Source: Earliella scabrosa (lineage: Eukaryota > Basidiomycota > Agaricomycetes > Polyporales > Polyporaceae). From it: a DNA stretch of 64,000 nucleotides. The notes below the pieces were generated by a model that was not told the origin of the DNA, ran no database searches, and worked only from the letters and a program-made list of their open reading frames with translations. Shown here in pieces: positions 1 to 9,970 of this stretch; within the stretch, counting starts at the first letter, position 1; every line of letters begins with the position of its first letter. Location: NCBI GenBank assembly GCA_022605405.1, contig JABYQQ010000003.1:2046001-2110000 (forward strand), read 5' to 3'. A program made the position numbers and the translations under genes.

Positions 1-469
1 TAGAAGATCTGCGACGCTTCGACGGCGCGGCCCCATGAATGCGGGTGCGGGCTTTGGTAGCCCACTCGGGGGTTGGGTTGATCTTTTCAAACTGTCGTCT
101 TAGTCGACGCTCGTAGTCACGGCCATCGACTGTGTCCTCGAGGAGAGCGTCGCGTAGTTTCCGTCGTCGCTTGTCTGCGGTGAGGGATATCTCGAGGTTG
201 GTATCGTCCGAATCTGTCCACGCGGAGGGTTTTCGAGAGGTGCTAGGCTGGGCCTCGTGTCCGTCATCGACGAAGACATCTCCGGTGAATAGAGATTGGT
301 CGTTTGGAAGCTCTGGAGTGAGGTCGTCTGTCGAGCCAAAGAGGAAACTCTCGAGGCGGAGTTCTTCCTCGTCTTTGCCAACTTCGTCGCCGGAGAAGTC
401 CACTGCACCCAAGGGCTCTACTTCCGCCGATTCCAAGAGTCTTTGCTTCTTACGTGCGTGTTTGCCCAT
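1..469 (-). CDS. UTP18: UTP18, U3 snoRNP/SSU processome WD-repeat protein, N-terminal part (runs off the left edge)
   Basis: The reading frame opens with ATG at 469 and stays open to base 1, giving about 156 residues of the N-terminus. The start MGKHARKKQRLLE is basic, followed by an acidic stretch with a DEEELRLESFLFG motif, then AWTDSDDTNLEISL and DYERRLRRQFEKINPTPEWA. This order (acidic linker, W-x-D-x-DD motif, then YERRLRxQFEKIxPTPxWA) is characteristic of UTP18, which acts in the nucleolus in the UTP-B module during 18S rRNA processing. The WD40 propeller would lie beyond the left edge. The gene is divergent from the glycosyltransferase gene at 769, so the 299 bases between them probably serve both promoters. 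No intron is visible in this part. Confidence 0.85.
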   Translation of the reverse strand, partial: MGKHARKKQRLLESAEVEPLGAVDFSGDEVGKDEEELRLESFLFGSTDDLTPELPNDQSLFTGDVFVDDGHEAQPSTSRKPSAWTDSDDTNLEISLTADKRRRKLRDALLEDTVDGRDYERRLRRQFEKINPTPEWATKARTRIHGAAPSKRRRSS

Positions 470-768
470 GGCTATACGTCGAGAGAATGCAGCGGCAGAG
501 GGATGGAACGAGGCCGAGTCCGCGAAAGTGGCAGAGATGAGAACGCTGAACGCGGCGAGCGTCTGAAATTTCTGCAGGACCGAATTTGGGCTCCGGAGGG
601 CGGACCGGTGCGCCGCAGCCAACCGTGAGTGGTTCATAACTTCATACCAGCCGAGTCGACTTCCTTCTGTCCACCTTCCTCGTACTCGGTATCTTCAGGC
701 CCCTAGGCTTCGGCTTCGGCTCGCGCTATTGACACCCACTGGCAACCCCACCTGACCTCTGCTTTCCC
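470..768. promoter_or_regulatory. Shared intergenic region between divergent UTP18 and GT25 genes
   Basis: These 299 bases separate two divergent starts (469 on minus, 769 on plus). The stretch is pyrimidine-rich on the plus strand just before 769, as is common before basidiomycete starts. I see no TATA box on either strand. Confidence 0.4.
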
Positions 769-2091
769 ATGTTTCTGCCTCGGCGACGACTGAGTGTACT
801 CTTTCCTTTCGTTCTCTGCGTCGTCCTCTACATCTCTTTCAAGTTGGACACCACCACCCTTCGCGAACCCTCTCTTGTACTCTCGCAGCCGTCGACCTCT
901 CTTGCCTCCTATGTTGCACAACACCCTCTGGGCTCGCCAGCTGTCATAGCTCAGTCAGAAGGATCCAAAACACACAACGATACTACTCCTACCCTCAAGC
1001 TCGGCGTGTTCTCGCACATCTTCGTTATCTCTCGTCCGACCCGCCTAGATCGCCGCAGCATCATGGAGCAGCTACGCGCTGCCATTGACACCCAATGGAC
1101 ATACCTCGACGCGTTGTCCTACGAAGATACACTCGTCGAGACGATCGAAGGTTGTGTGCGCTCTCATCGAAAGCACAACCATGCACGTCAGTTTCAGTGG
1201 CCGTCTACGGTCTGGAATGCGTCCCTGCCCTGGCCTTCCCAGTCAGAACCCTGCGCCTTTCCCGTCCCGGTCAGAGACATACCCTCTTCTACTCTTTCCG
1301 CTAGTCCTCAAGACGGAGTCTCGTCGCTCTCCATGGTCCACTCTCCGCCGTTTCCTCGAGCCACGCGAATGCGTTCATTCCCTCTCACCTGCGCCGTACA
1401 AGACCGCACACATGGCGTCAGATTCAAGCCGTCCCTACCATCATACATGATGCTCACTCCACCGAAGCTCGCCTGCTGGTACTCTCATCTGGACGCTATC
1501 ATGACTTTCGCTGCGCTAGACGGATCTCTCGGAGACGACGAACATGGTAGACCTCCTGCGGCCGCTTTGTTCCTGGAAGACGATGTAGACATGGAGCGGG
1601 ACATTGGCGCAAGACTCGAGGAGATTTGGGGCATCTTGCCTAAAGATTGGGACATCGTCTTCTTGGGTACGTAATCTCTCAACCGCAGTGATTGTATGTC
1701 TGACTCACGTACCCCTTCGCAAGGTCACTGTTGGTCGAAGGAATCGCGGTACCCGGCATTGCGCGATAAGCGAGGACTGAGGACTTCAGGTCGCTATCCG
1801 AAGATGTCCGTCCATCCTTCGTTCGCCCCGAAGTGCACACATGCGTACGCCCTCAGCCGTGCCGGAGCTCGCCGGCTGCTCCACCACCTACTCTATCCTC
1901 CATTCGCGTACTCAAGGGCACTCGACCAGGCTTTCTCTTGGCTGGTACAGAGTGGCCGACTGAAGTCGTTCTCCGTCGTTCCCAGCGTGGTGATACAGCA
2001 CAAACTGTCGGGCAGCGATATTGACGGGGGCGAGAATGGCTTGGGAAGCGGGTGGAAGGAGAAGTTGGAGCATGGGATCTTGAGTCTGTGA
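769..2091 (+). CDS. Glycosyltransferase family 25-like type II membrane protein
   Basis: Two exons, 769-1666 and 1724-2091, joined over a GT-AG intron so that the frame reads FLG then HCW. The protein (about 420 residues) begins with a basic N-terminus and a signal-anchor (LSVLFPFVLCVVLYISF, residues about 8-24), suggesting a Golgi or ER type II membrane protein. FSHIFVISRPTRLDRR at about residue 82 matches the first strand of GT25 (LPS biosynthesis/procollagen galactosyltransferase-like) enzymes. CWYSHLDA and the acidic ALFLEDDVDME (metal/sugar-nucleotide DxD-type motif) follow near residues 240-275. Exon 2 supplies HCW and a segment with THAYALSRAGARRLL, also typical of GT25. The donor sugar and acceptor cannot be read from the sequence. 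Confidence 0.75.
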
Positions 2092-2342
2092 TCGACGCTA
2101 TCTTGTTCTGTCCCCCCATTTGTCGAGATTGTAACCTCATCATGAATTTCCCACATAACCACATTCCGTTACGATTACCCGTGAGGCTTTCACTTGTCAA
2201 GTAACCGTAGACTTTGCGCCAATTTCAGGCGTAGATGACGGTGGTCGTTTCCAAGCTGACCCTGTTCAGAGCCGGGATGCGGCCCTGTGGTTATCGTTCA
2301 CCGCTGTCAGTCTTGGTGCACATGATAGCATGAATTGTTTAC

Positions 2343-2949
2343 TCATACCGGACAGTTCGGGGACACCTCAACAACGGACAGAAAGAGCGTTGTATTGCCG
2401 GGGATGTCCAGCGTGGGCATCGTGAACGTGGGGGGAGGAGCCGGGAAGCCCGGGATAGGGGGCATGTTCTCTGCGCGAATAGATGTGACTTGTCAACGCC
2501 GTGAACTGTTTGAAATCATGCATATACCGACCGAAGGCAGGAGCCAAAAATTGACCAAAGTCGAAGACGTAACTGCCGTCCTCAAGGGTGCCGTCGAGGT
2601 TAACATTGTCGGTGGTTGGGGCATCGGTGCTCAGGTAAACCGAGATCGGGTCGTAAGCGGCGAAGCAGAGGTGGGCAAGATCATATTCGAAGGGGAAGTT
2701 ATCGCCATGAGCGATCACCGCTCCGTCGACGGGCTGTACGGTGGTGCCATGCTCGTGGACGATGATCTGGCGACGTTTGAGGGTAGATGCAGCATGGAAG
2801 CTATCGCTAGGAGCGATCACCGCTCCGTCGACGGGCTGTACGGTGGTGCCATGCTCGTGGACGACGATTTGGCGAAGTTTGAGGGTAGATGCAGCATTGA
2901 CCGTCGCGAAGACGAGAGCGGAGAGAGCAGCTGCAGTGAAAGCTTTCAT
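2343..2949 (-). CDS. Small secreted protein with a 34-residue tandem duplication
   Basis: Exons 2949-2532 and 2470-2343 around a 61-bp intron (GTCGGT...CGCAG). Splicing replaces an out-of-frame tail with a proline-rich end (ENMPPIPGFPAPPP...) finishing SPNCPV and TGA. Residues 1-19 (MKAFTAAALSALVFATVNA) form a clear signal peptide. Directly after it a 34-residue unit (ASTLK[L/R]RQI[V/I]VHEHG...) occurs twice, a 102-bp direct repeat. The rest (DLAHLCFAAYDPISVYLSTDAP, VNLDGTLEDGSYVFDFGQFLAPAF) resembles small secreted proteins of polypores with no assigned function. The open frame on the opposite strand is a shadow. Confidence 0.65.
2695..2898 (-). repeat. 102-bp tandem duplication within the secreted protein gene
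   Basis: Two copies offset by 102 bases share a long identical core (the GCGATCACCGCTCCG block starts at 2711 and again at 2813). They differ at scattered positions, several of which change residues (L/R, V/I, APSDSFHA against AHGDNFPF). Being a multiple of three, the duplication keeps the frame. Confidence 0.8.
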
Positions 2950-4283
2950 CTTGGTGGTCGTTCCGCTGGTATCATGTCCAAGCGTATAGGATGTGGTTTA
3001 AGTACGAGCATCGCAAGGCGTCAGGCGACTTGAATCGCTTCCTTGTGAGGTCAAAATTACAGCTCGCGCTGTAACTGTGCTTGGGAAAGGTTAGTTTCCG
3101 ACCGGTACGCCCACATGAGTCTTGTGGTATCCAAGGATGTGCCTGATTGGGAGGTGAAGTTGGCGACAGTCAGGCATTGACAGTACTCGTGAGACCGATC
3201 TGTCACTCAGTTTGAGCGGTGGTGTCGCTGGAGAATGCAAGGAACAGCACCTAGCCACTCACGGTGTTTCCTTGAAAACCCGCAGTGTAGCGACAGTGGA
3301 ATAGAGTTCACAAAGCCAGGCACGGTAATCGGTGATGAGTGGGAATAGCTGACACTATGGGTACAAGAATTATTGAGGCGCGGGGAGATTCGGTCCGACA
3401 GCGACAGTACTAGCAGCAGCAGCAGCAGTAGGGGACGCTGAGGAGGCGGCTGAAACTTTGAGTTCGGATCTGAAACGCTTCAAGACTTGTTTGGCTCGAT
3501 GCGACCATTTGACACTTGGTACGGGTTAGACGGGTCATCCGGCGTGTGGTGGTGGGGCGATGCCATGCACAATGGTTGTGCCATACGCTTGGGGTTCTTT
3601 CATCACTGTCGCGCCATGCTGGTAATATTTCTAGAATGAACTTTGAGTATGAAGGGGCAGCAGGTGCCTATCACTTGTCATGCGGTCAGTCAAGATAGGA
3701 GCCACGCACTGGAGTGTTTTCGTGTGGGCTAATTTCATACGGGGCGCCGCAGAGAAACGAAGCAATGTCATTGGCAGTCAAGTACGACCTCTCGTACAGT
3801 TGGGTACAGTTCCCTTCTGCCCTGCCACCAAGTCGTAGTTGCAAGGCGATCGACCCTAGGCGGAATGCTGAAGAATCACTGTCACGTCGGACATGTGGGA
3901 CGAGAAATGCGTGGTGAAGGCTGCTTCCTGACCCAGATCGTCAAACTCGTCGTCTTGAGTTTGACACTCACGCAATCTGGCTAGAGCTAGCAGAAAGCGC
4001 GAAATGAGACTTGTCGTCAATCTGGGGAGGCATATAGTGAGCTGACGTTCTATGCCGATGACGTTCTATCACTACAACATACGCATCTCGCAGCATCCCC
4101 ACACTACCATCGAAGGGATACTGAGAGGTGTCCCATTGCTAGAAGGCTGCTAAGAACCAGACCAGTACGATGAGAGAGAATGGTGCGACATACTGAAGAG
4201 GTTGCGGCCATTACTACGGTTGAGACGTGAAACATCAAAGCACACTGTATAGACATCAGGTTGCAACCTCGATAGGGACGTTG
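2950..4283. other. Intergenic stretch without a recognisable gene
   Basis: No open frame here has recognisable motifs or splice structure on either strand. A short AGC trinucleotide run lies at about 3412-3429. The first few hundred bases after 2950 should hold the promoter of the secreted protein gene. Confidence 0.5.
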
Positions 4284-5461
4284 TCAACTGGTCCCACGTA
4301 CGCGAAACATGCCAGACCTGTCATAGGTTGAGCCGCTATATTGGGCAGTACGTGGTACTCGATGCTCACCATGAACTAGTAATACCCTTGGAAGCGTACT
4401 TACTTGGCTACTACCTCCATCTTGCAAAGTCCTTGGTGCCCAATAAGCCGTTCGTATTGTCAGTAAGAGCACCGTAGACTCTGCAACAATTATGCTGCCT
4501 CGCGACGCCCATAACAGTACTGCAGACATGCGTCAGGTCTTCGAGGACTTGATACTACAAGTCCAGCGCGAAGGTTACTAAGCTCGTATGGCAAGTCAGT
4601 TTGATACAGGTAGAAGTCGGAGCTTCTGACTCACCCTTCCATAGTGTTGGGGTTGAAAGCAGCACTAGTGAGGGAGACGCAACCCTGAGGATGCGGCACG
4701 TTGACAACGCTTGAATAGACATCCAGGTACTGTTTCATCTGCATGAGACACAGTCTCAGTGCGAGCCTGATGAGGTACTTACGATATTCGGTACTATATA
4801 CATCATACCGAGGACCAGGACGACCAGTGCGAGGTGTTTATTGCCATTGGAGAGTGCATATGTGCGAAAGGCTGCGAAAACTGCGAATGCGCCTAAGATA
4901 TGCATCCCGATAGTGAACAGGTTGACGTACGTGCCCATGAGAAGAACGATACGAGTATTATAATCTTGTTGAAGGTGGCGAGGAAGCGGCACCTGTAGCG
5001 TGATCGGGATTCAGAACCGAACGCAGTGGTAGCTGAGGATCGTGTTCACGAACTACTTACGCCTGCACCTCGTTCATGTCAGTGCAGTAAACGTCCATTA
5101 CGAATGTCTGACTCACGTTATTGCTGATCGATAGGAACAGCGCGACGACACCTATACGGTTTGCTATCATACTGTAGCGATTTGCTACGAATAGAAACGA
5201 GACGAGATTGAACTTTTTGCTCCATATCCCGCCGAGCTCATTGTCCAAGGTCAATGAGGCATCATAAAGAAGTACGACTGGTTCAAGTTGGCATCAGCAG
5301 CTTTCCTAACGTTGTAAGCAAGCTAATGGCTCGCGGCACCTATAGACGAAAGCGTGAATATCTTGTAGGAGACGCTGAACAATGCTGTCAGTATTCACTT
5401 GAAGTACGAGTTCAGAGGTCCAGGGAATTGCTCACAGAGCTTGAATGTCGCTTGAAGACAT
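4284..5461 (-). CDS. DUF6533 multi-pass membrane protein
   Basis: A multi-exon minus-strand gene. A plausible start is ATG at 5461 (MSSSDIQAL, then a GT intron, then IVQRLLQDIHAFVY). The diagnostic block near 5270-5100 reads VVLLYDASLTLDNELGG, WSKKFNLVSFLFVANRY and IGVVALFLSISNN, the DUF6533 signature of a large Agaricomycete family of 6-7 TM proteins. Later exons give CRFLATFNKIIILVSFFSWA (about 4990-4930), AFAVFAAFRTYALSNGNK plus ALVVLVLGMMYIVPNI (4890-4790), a luminal segment with CVSLTSAAFNPNTMEG (about 4735-4640), and a last helix SRGSIIVAESTVLLLTIRTA (about 4510-4450). The join of the first exons is not fully resolved, so the gene could be slightly damaged. Function is unknown. Confidence 0.6.
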
Positions 5462-6154
5462 GTCTATGCGAGCGAGGGTGAACTGTGACGGGGGTTGGTA
5501 CGTAGCGAGACTGGTCGTCTCGACACTCAATATGTGGACAATTGGGCATCCACCAGGAGAAAAGGCCGCGGAGATGATATCCGCGGTGCACCGAGCGCAT
5601 CTCGCTATGCCCGGGTGTCGGTGATATCACCGAGCAACGAAGTGCTTGCCACAGGGTTGACCTTGAAGCTTGAAGACCGATTGTGTCGGACCTGAGATCG
5701 CGTCCTGCGCGAAGGTATATCCATGCAACACGGTTATGGTCAAGCTGCACACGATCTGTCAATATGCCAATACGAAGCCATGTGCATGTGTCCTACACAC
5801 TTGATCTCCGGGGACACCAGTGCGGATCGGTGCTTACAGTGAAGTTACAGCCTGACGCATTGGTACTGGTAGTCACGGTCACCGAGTTCATACGGCTTCA
5901 CTGACAGTGGATACCAAATCTACAAGTTGACGGCAGGGATTGTAAAGTTGGGCTTATGTGTTGGCAGGGTTGTTTGAACCAGGTTTGAACTTGGTTCGGA
6001 GCAAGCGGGGACTGTCGATCTAGATCTGGCGAAGCGGGCGCGTGCCGGAGTGCTGGTGCTCGTCTGCAGACTTGGCTCATCGGAGTTGGCGAGGACGTGA
6101 GCCGCGGCCTGCGCCCTGTCTTGTTCTGCCCGCGGGGGACGGTCACTGGCGAGG
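5462..6154. other. Intergenic stretch without a recognisable gene
   Basis: Short open frames overlap on both strands but none shows a domain, signal peptide or splice pattern. The region separates the divergent DUF6533 and PSD1 genes and should hold both promoters. Confidence 0.45.
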
Positions 6155-8030
6155 ATGAAGTTCACGCAGCACAACTCGTCGCCGTTCTCTGGCCTCTTCA
6201 GTCGCAGAGCAGCATTCAAAGGCCACCTCGCTCGCTCCGGCCAGTTCATCCGCCGTTCGACTGTCCGCTTCCTCTCTCAAGAATCACGCAACAACTATGA
6301 CAACTCGACAGGAACACACATTCCTCTCTACAGTCAGTCTCTCTCTCTTTGCTCTAACCGCCTTCTCCGACGCCTCTTCCAGGGAGACTCGTAGAGGCCT
6401 GGCAGAACACGCCTACAAAGTGGTACCCTCTCCCCGTGGCGGCTGGCGCCCTGCTGCTCATCGTATTGCAATACCGGAAAAGGTCAACCTCGCGCGAGGT
6501 CGTCGTGGACGAGGATGGGCATGAGGTTATCAAGTTGAAGGGTCCGTGGCATGTACGTCCCTCCTGTCCTTCCGTTCTCGCGCAAGTCTCGTACATCGTC
6601 CGCCGCCGTGACTTGGCAGACTAATGGGTCTCCGTCAGGTCCATGTCATCGGTGCGCTGCCCCTCAGGAACATGTCTCGTGTGTGGGGCTACCTCAACTC
6701 CCTCGAGCTCCCCGTCTGGGCCCGTCCCATCGGTTTCCGTATCTATGCCAGCATCTTCGGCTGCAACCTCGAGGAGATAGACCCCGCAGACCTCGCCCAG
6801 TATGCAAGCCTTGGCGACTTCTTCTACCGGAAACTCAAGGATGGCGCACGTCCCATTGCAGACGCGGTACTGGTACGGACCTCTCTGCTTCGCGCGTACC
6901 CTCCTCTTGCTCATTTGCAGCGACTTGCAGGTGAGCCCGGCTGACGGTCGCGTGCTCCACTTCGGCGTCATCAAGGACGGCAGAATTGAGCAAGTCAAGG
7001 GCAGCACCTACTCGCTCGATGCTCTCCTTGGTGTTGCGCGTCCGGGCGGACCTGCCGCGACAACCGTTGAGTTCCCCGACCAGGCAATGGAGGAGGTCAA
7101 TCACCGTCACTTTGCGGATATCAACGGTATAGAGTACAGTCTCCACGAGTTGCTCGGCACGCCTTCACCGTCTACGTCTGGGACGTCAACTCCAATCGTT
7201 GACAGCCCAGCTGTGCTCAACAAGGCCGCTGCGCTCGCCGGCAACGCTGCCAAGAAACACGGCGAGAGCGAAGACGCGTCTGTTCCCCGTGATCAAGCGC
7301 TGGCAGACTCGGTCGCAGAGGACGTCAGCATGGCGACTGAGGTCGGCATTCGCCCTACTGCCGTGCGGAGGGACAGCTTCACCAGCGTGCGGACGAAGCC
7401 GGGCAACAACACGTTCTTCATCGTTATCTACTTGGCCCCTGGAGATTACCATCGCTTCCACAGTCCCGCAGCTTGGGTCGTCGAGCGCAGGCGGCATTTC
7501 GTTGGTACGTCTTGCGTTGGCATGCCCCCCTCAGTCGCGCTGACTGTGTGCACAGGTGACCTATTCTCTGTCTCACCCTGGATGGCGAAGCGGTTAGAGA
7601 ACCTCTTCGTGCTCAACGAGCGCGTCGCCCTGCTCGGCCGGTGGAAGCACGGCTTCTTCAGCATGGTGCCAGTCGGTGCCACGAACGTTGGCAGCATCAA
7701 GATCAACTTTGACAAGGTACGCGGGGTGTCTGCAGGGTCTGTGCTACGATGCTCACGTACCGGCCCCTCCAGGCGCTCCGTACCAATGTCGGCAAGCGAC
7801 GCGACCACCCTGTCGGCACGTTCACGGAGGCGGTCTACTCTGGCGCGTCCACGATCTTGAATGGCCAGCCTCTCCCCAAGGGAGTAGAGATGGGCGGTTT
7901 CTGTCTCGGAAGCACGATCGTGCTCGTGTTCGAGGCACCGCATGACTTCGAGTTCGCGGTAAGCGCGGGCCAAAAGGTGAAAGTGGGACAGATGCTCGGA
8001 GACGTCACCACGGAGAAATCCCCTCACTAG
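6155..8030 (+). CDS. PSD1: Phosphatidylserine decarboxylase, mitochondrial PSD1 type
   Basis: Six exons: 6155-6332, 6383-6552, 6639-6866, 6931-7504, 7556-7716 and 7773-8030. All introns are GT-AG. The enzyme converts phosphatidylserine to phosphatidylethanolamine at the inner mitochondrial membrane. The N-terminus is basic and Ser/Arg-rich ([13 protein letters not shown]), a likely targeting sequence, followed by one membrane span ([18 protein letters not shown]). Family motifs in order are [23 protein letters not shown] and, near the C-terminus, [16 protein letters not shown] is the autoprocessing site whose serine becomes the pyruvoyl prosthetic group. A long hydrophilic insert (about residues 255-330, [10 protein letters not shown] onward) separates the first motifs, as in other fungal PSD1 proteins. 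It converges with the GST gene. Confidence 0.92.
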
Positions 8031-8397
8031 TGAACGCTGTCCCTGCTTGCATCGTTTTCTTCTGTTGTGGAGTCTGGACTCCCATACCTGCTGTGAGCAC
8101 TTCAACTTGCTATCGAGCATCTACACTAGTAGTGCATGGATATGTCATGGACGCGATCGCGACCCGCCTCCGCCCCTCCCATTCCTGTAACCTGCACTTC
8201 AATTACTTTACAACGAGGAAGAGTACCAACGTTATTATTTAGGATGTCAAAGGGATAGTGACAGTCTATGGTCAACTCAAGCGTGCACCGAGCGATCGGC
8301 CGAACTCAGCGCCGTAGCATTCGTGGAGCAGATTTCCGGAAGGTAGTAGCATTGGAGAAATGCAGGAATCGACAGTTGTAATGAGGATGTTCACTCT
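8031..8397. other. Intergenic 3' regions of convergent PSD1 and GST genes
   Basis: The 367 bases between two stop codons hold the 3' untranslated regions of both genes. I see no other feature. Confidence 0.5.
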
Positions 8398-9332
8398 TCA
8401 CGGGTTGAGGTTGGAGTCAATGGTCACAGCAACCTTCTTCCACTCATTCAACTCTGTGAGTTGATTCCACCATCTGTGTGGCCAGGCCATTGGTCATGGT
8501 TAATAACTCTGAAGATGAGGGTCGGGGGGTCATGCGTACCTTTCAACATTCGGTCTCGATTCGTCGTGCATGATGTTGCAAGGAATGTTGTCGGACTCCT
8601 CTAGCTCGACGGTATAGGGAATATGGAAGAGGTCAACGAGGCTAATTTCCTATGTGCATATTTAATTGCAAAGTCACCAACATAACAATGTGATGCGTAC
8701 ATCGCCTGTAAGCCACTTCGTTTTGGAGAGCATCTGTTCGTATACATCCAGCTTCTCCCCAAGTTTCTTGATGGCCTTCTCATAGTTGCTCTTGTTCGTC
8801 TTTTGACCTAACGCTCTGCAAGCCAATCTTGTATCAGCATCCCTAGTCCTTGAAATTCAATTTGTGTAAGAGAGCGTACGGTTTGACAACAGATTCCATT
8901 GCAGCAGCCTGCACCCAAACATCATAGTTGTAGATCTCGACGCTAGCCGCTTGCTCGAATAGAGCATACTTCTTCCATTCCTCCGGAGTAGAGCTAGATG
9001 TGACCTCTGGTACGAGGTCCGTGCCTTGTCCGGCGTACCTCTTGCAGATGTAGCGACAGATGGCGCGGCTCTCATAGATGATCAACCCGTCATCATCCTA
9101 TACACAATGACGTTAATGAGGAAAGTGACATCTGGAGCGTTATACGTGAGCATACACATACAATATATGGTACTTCGCCGAAAGGTTGATTCTTCGTGTA
9201 CTTGGCGGTTTTGTGCTCACCGCCAATCATGTTGACCTCGATCGCTTGAAAGGGGACCTTCTTGAACAACAGTGTCAAGGCGACACGTTTGGCATTGGGA
9301 GACCAGCGGGAGCCGTATAGCTTGAGGACCAT
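8398..9332 (-). CDS. Glutathione S-transferase
   Basis: Five exons: 9332-9162, 9097-8880, 8815-8701, 8649-8540 and 8473-8398. The N-terminal thioredoxin-like domain reads MVLKLYGSRWSPNAKRVALTL, with the SPNAKRV segment at the usual catalytic Ser position, then NPFGEVPY-type residues (QPFGEVPYI) and DGLIIYESRAICRYI, the conserved glutathione-binding ESxAI motif. The helical C-terminal domain includes ALGQKTNKSNYEKAI, WLTGD, EISLVDLFHIPY (N-capping box region) and the terminal WWNQLTEL. This places it among fungal theta/phi-like GSTs acting on electrophiles in the cytosol. The TAG acceptor before GAAATTAGC at 8649 is needed to keep the frame. A TATA box lies about 65 bases upstream. Confidence 0.85.
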
Positions 9333-9395
9333 GTCGAGTCTTCTGTCGGATGAAGATGATATGAAAAGAGATGAGAATGCAGATGCACCCCCGTC

Positions 9396-9401
9396 TTTAT
9401 A
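9396..9401 (-). promoter_or_regulatory. TATA box of the GST gene
   Basis: TATAAA on the minus strand, in the context GCGATATAAAGACGG, about 65 bases upstream of the GST start at 9332. The distance suits a strong inducible fungal promoter. Confidence 0.55.
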
Positions 9402-9970
9402 TCGCTCTGTAGCGACTTCGTGTCCCCAATAGGCAAGGGCTCTTCGGGCGGACTTGATCCCGACAGGTTCCTTGGTCGCATTGGTTTACATACTACGGCT
9501 AGACCTTCTTGTCCGTGCCGGCTCACGGAGGGCGGAAGACGCCACGGTAAAGAAAAAGGACTCTTCCCCAAGGAGGCCTAAGTGCGTTGGTTATCCTCCG
9601 TGCACCCAACGCAGAGCCTGAGGTAGTGAGTGTAAGGCGAAGAGGCCGGGTTACGTCGAACGTAGGAATCGGGATCGGTGCCGGCGAAGGGTCAGACACG
9701 ACCAAATGAACTCTTGATTCAGGGTTTTAGACAGTAACCGGTGTGTATGAGGCAGACTTAGCTGGACGAGTCTCGTCGAGAAGTGCTCGAGCAAGACGGT
9801 TATGGCCGCCGTCTCAATAAATGAAGTAGCGGTGGTCGAGTGACCGATGGGTCGTGCCACACAATACTTCCGGATGTACCTGTCCTTGATTGTACGTTAC
9901 TAGTAGACTAATGCCTGTCACGTCTCATGCATCATCACGACACGTCGAGTATTTGATACTAGTTCTGATG
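9402..9970. other. Intergenic stretch upstream of GST
   Basis: This stretch lies between the 3' end of TRM2 and the GST promoter. No open frame has recognisable content, and I see no repeat or RNA gene. Confidence 0.45.

Noticed and set aside
2335..3033. Plus-strand ORF of 232 aa
   Set aside because: It is antisense to the signal-peptide protein; its repeat merely mirrors the 102-bp duplication.
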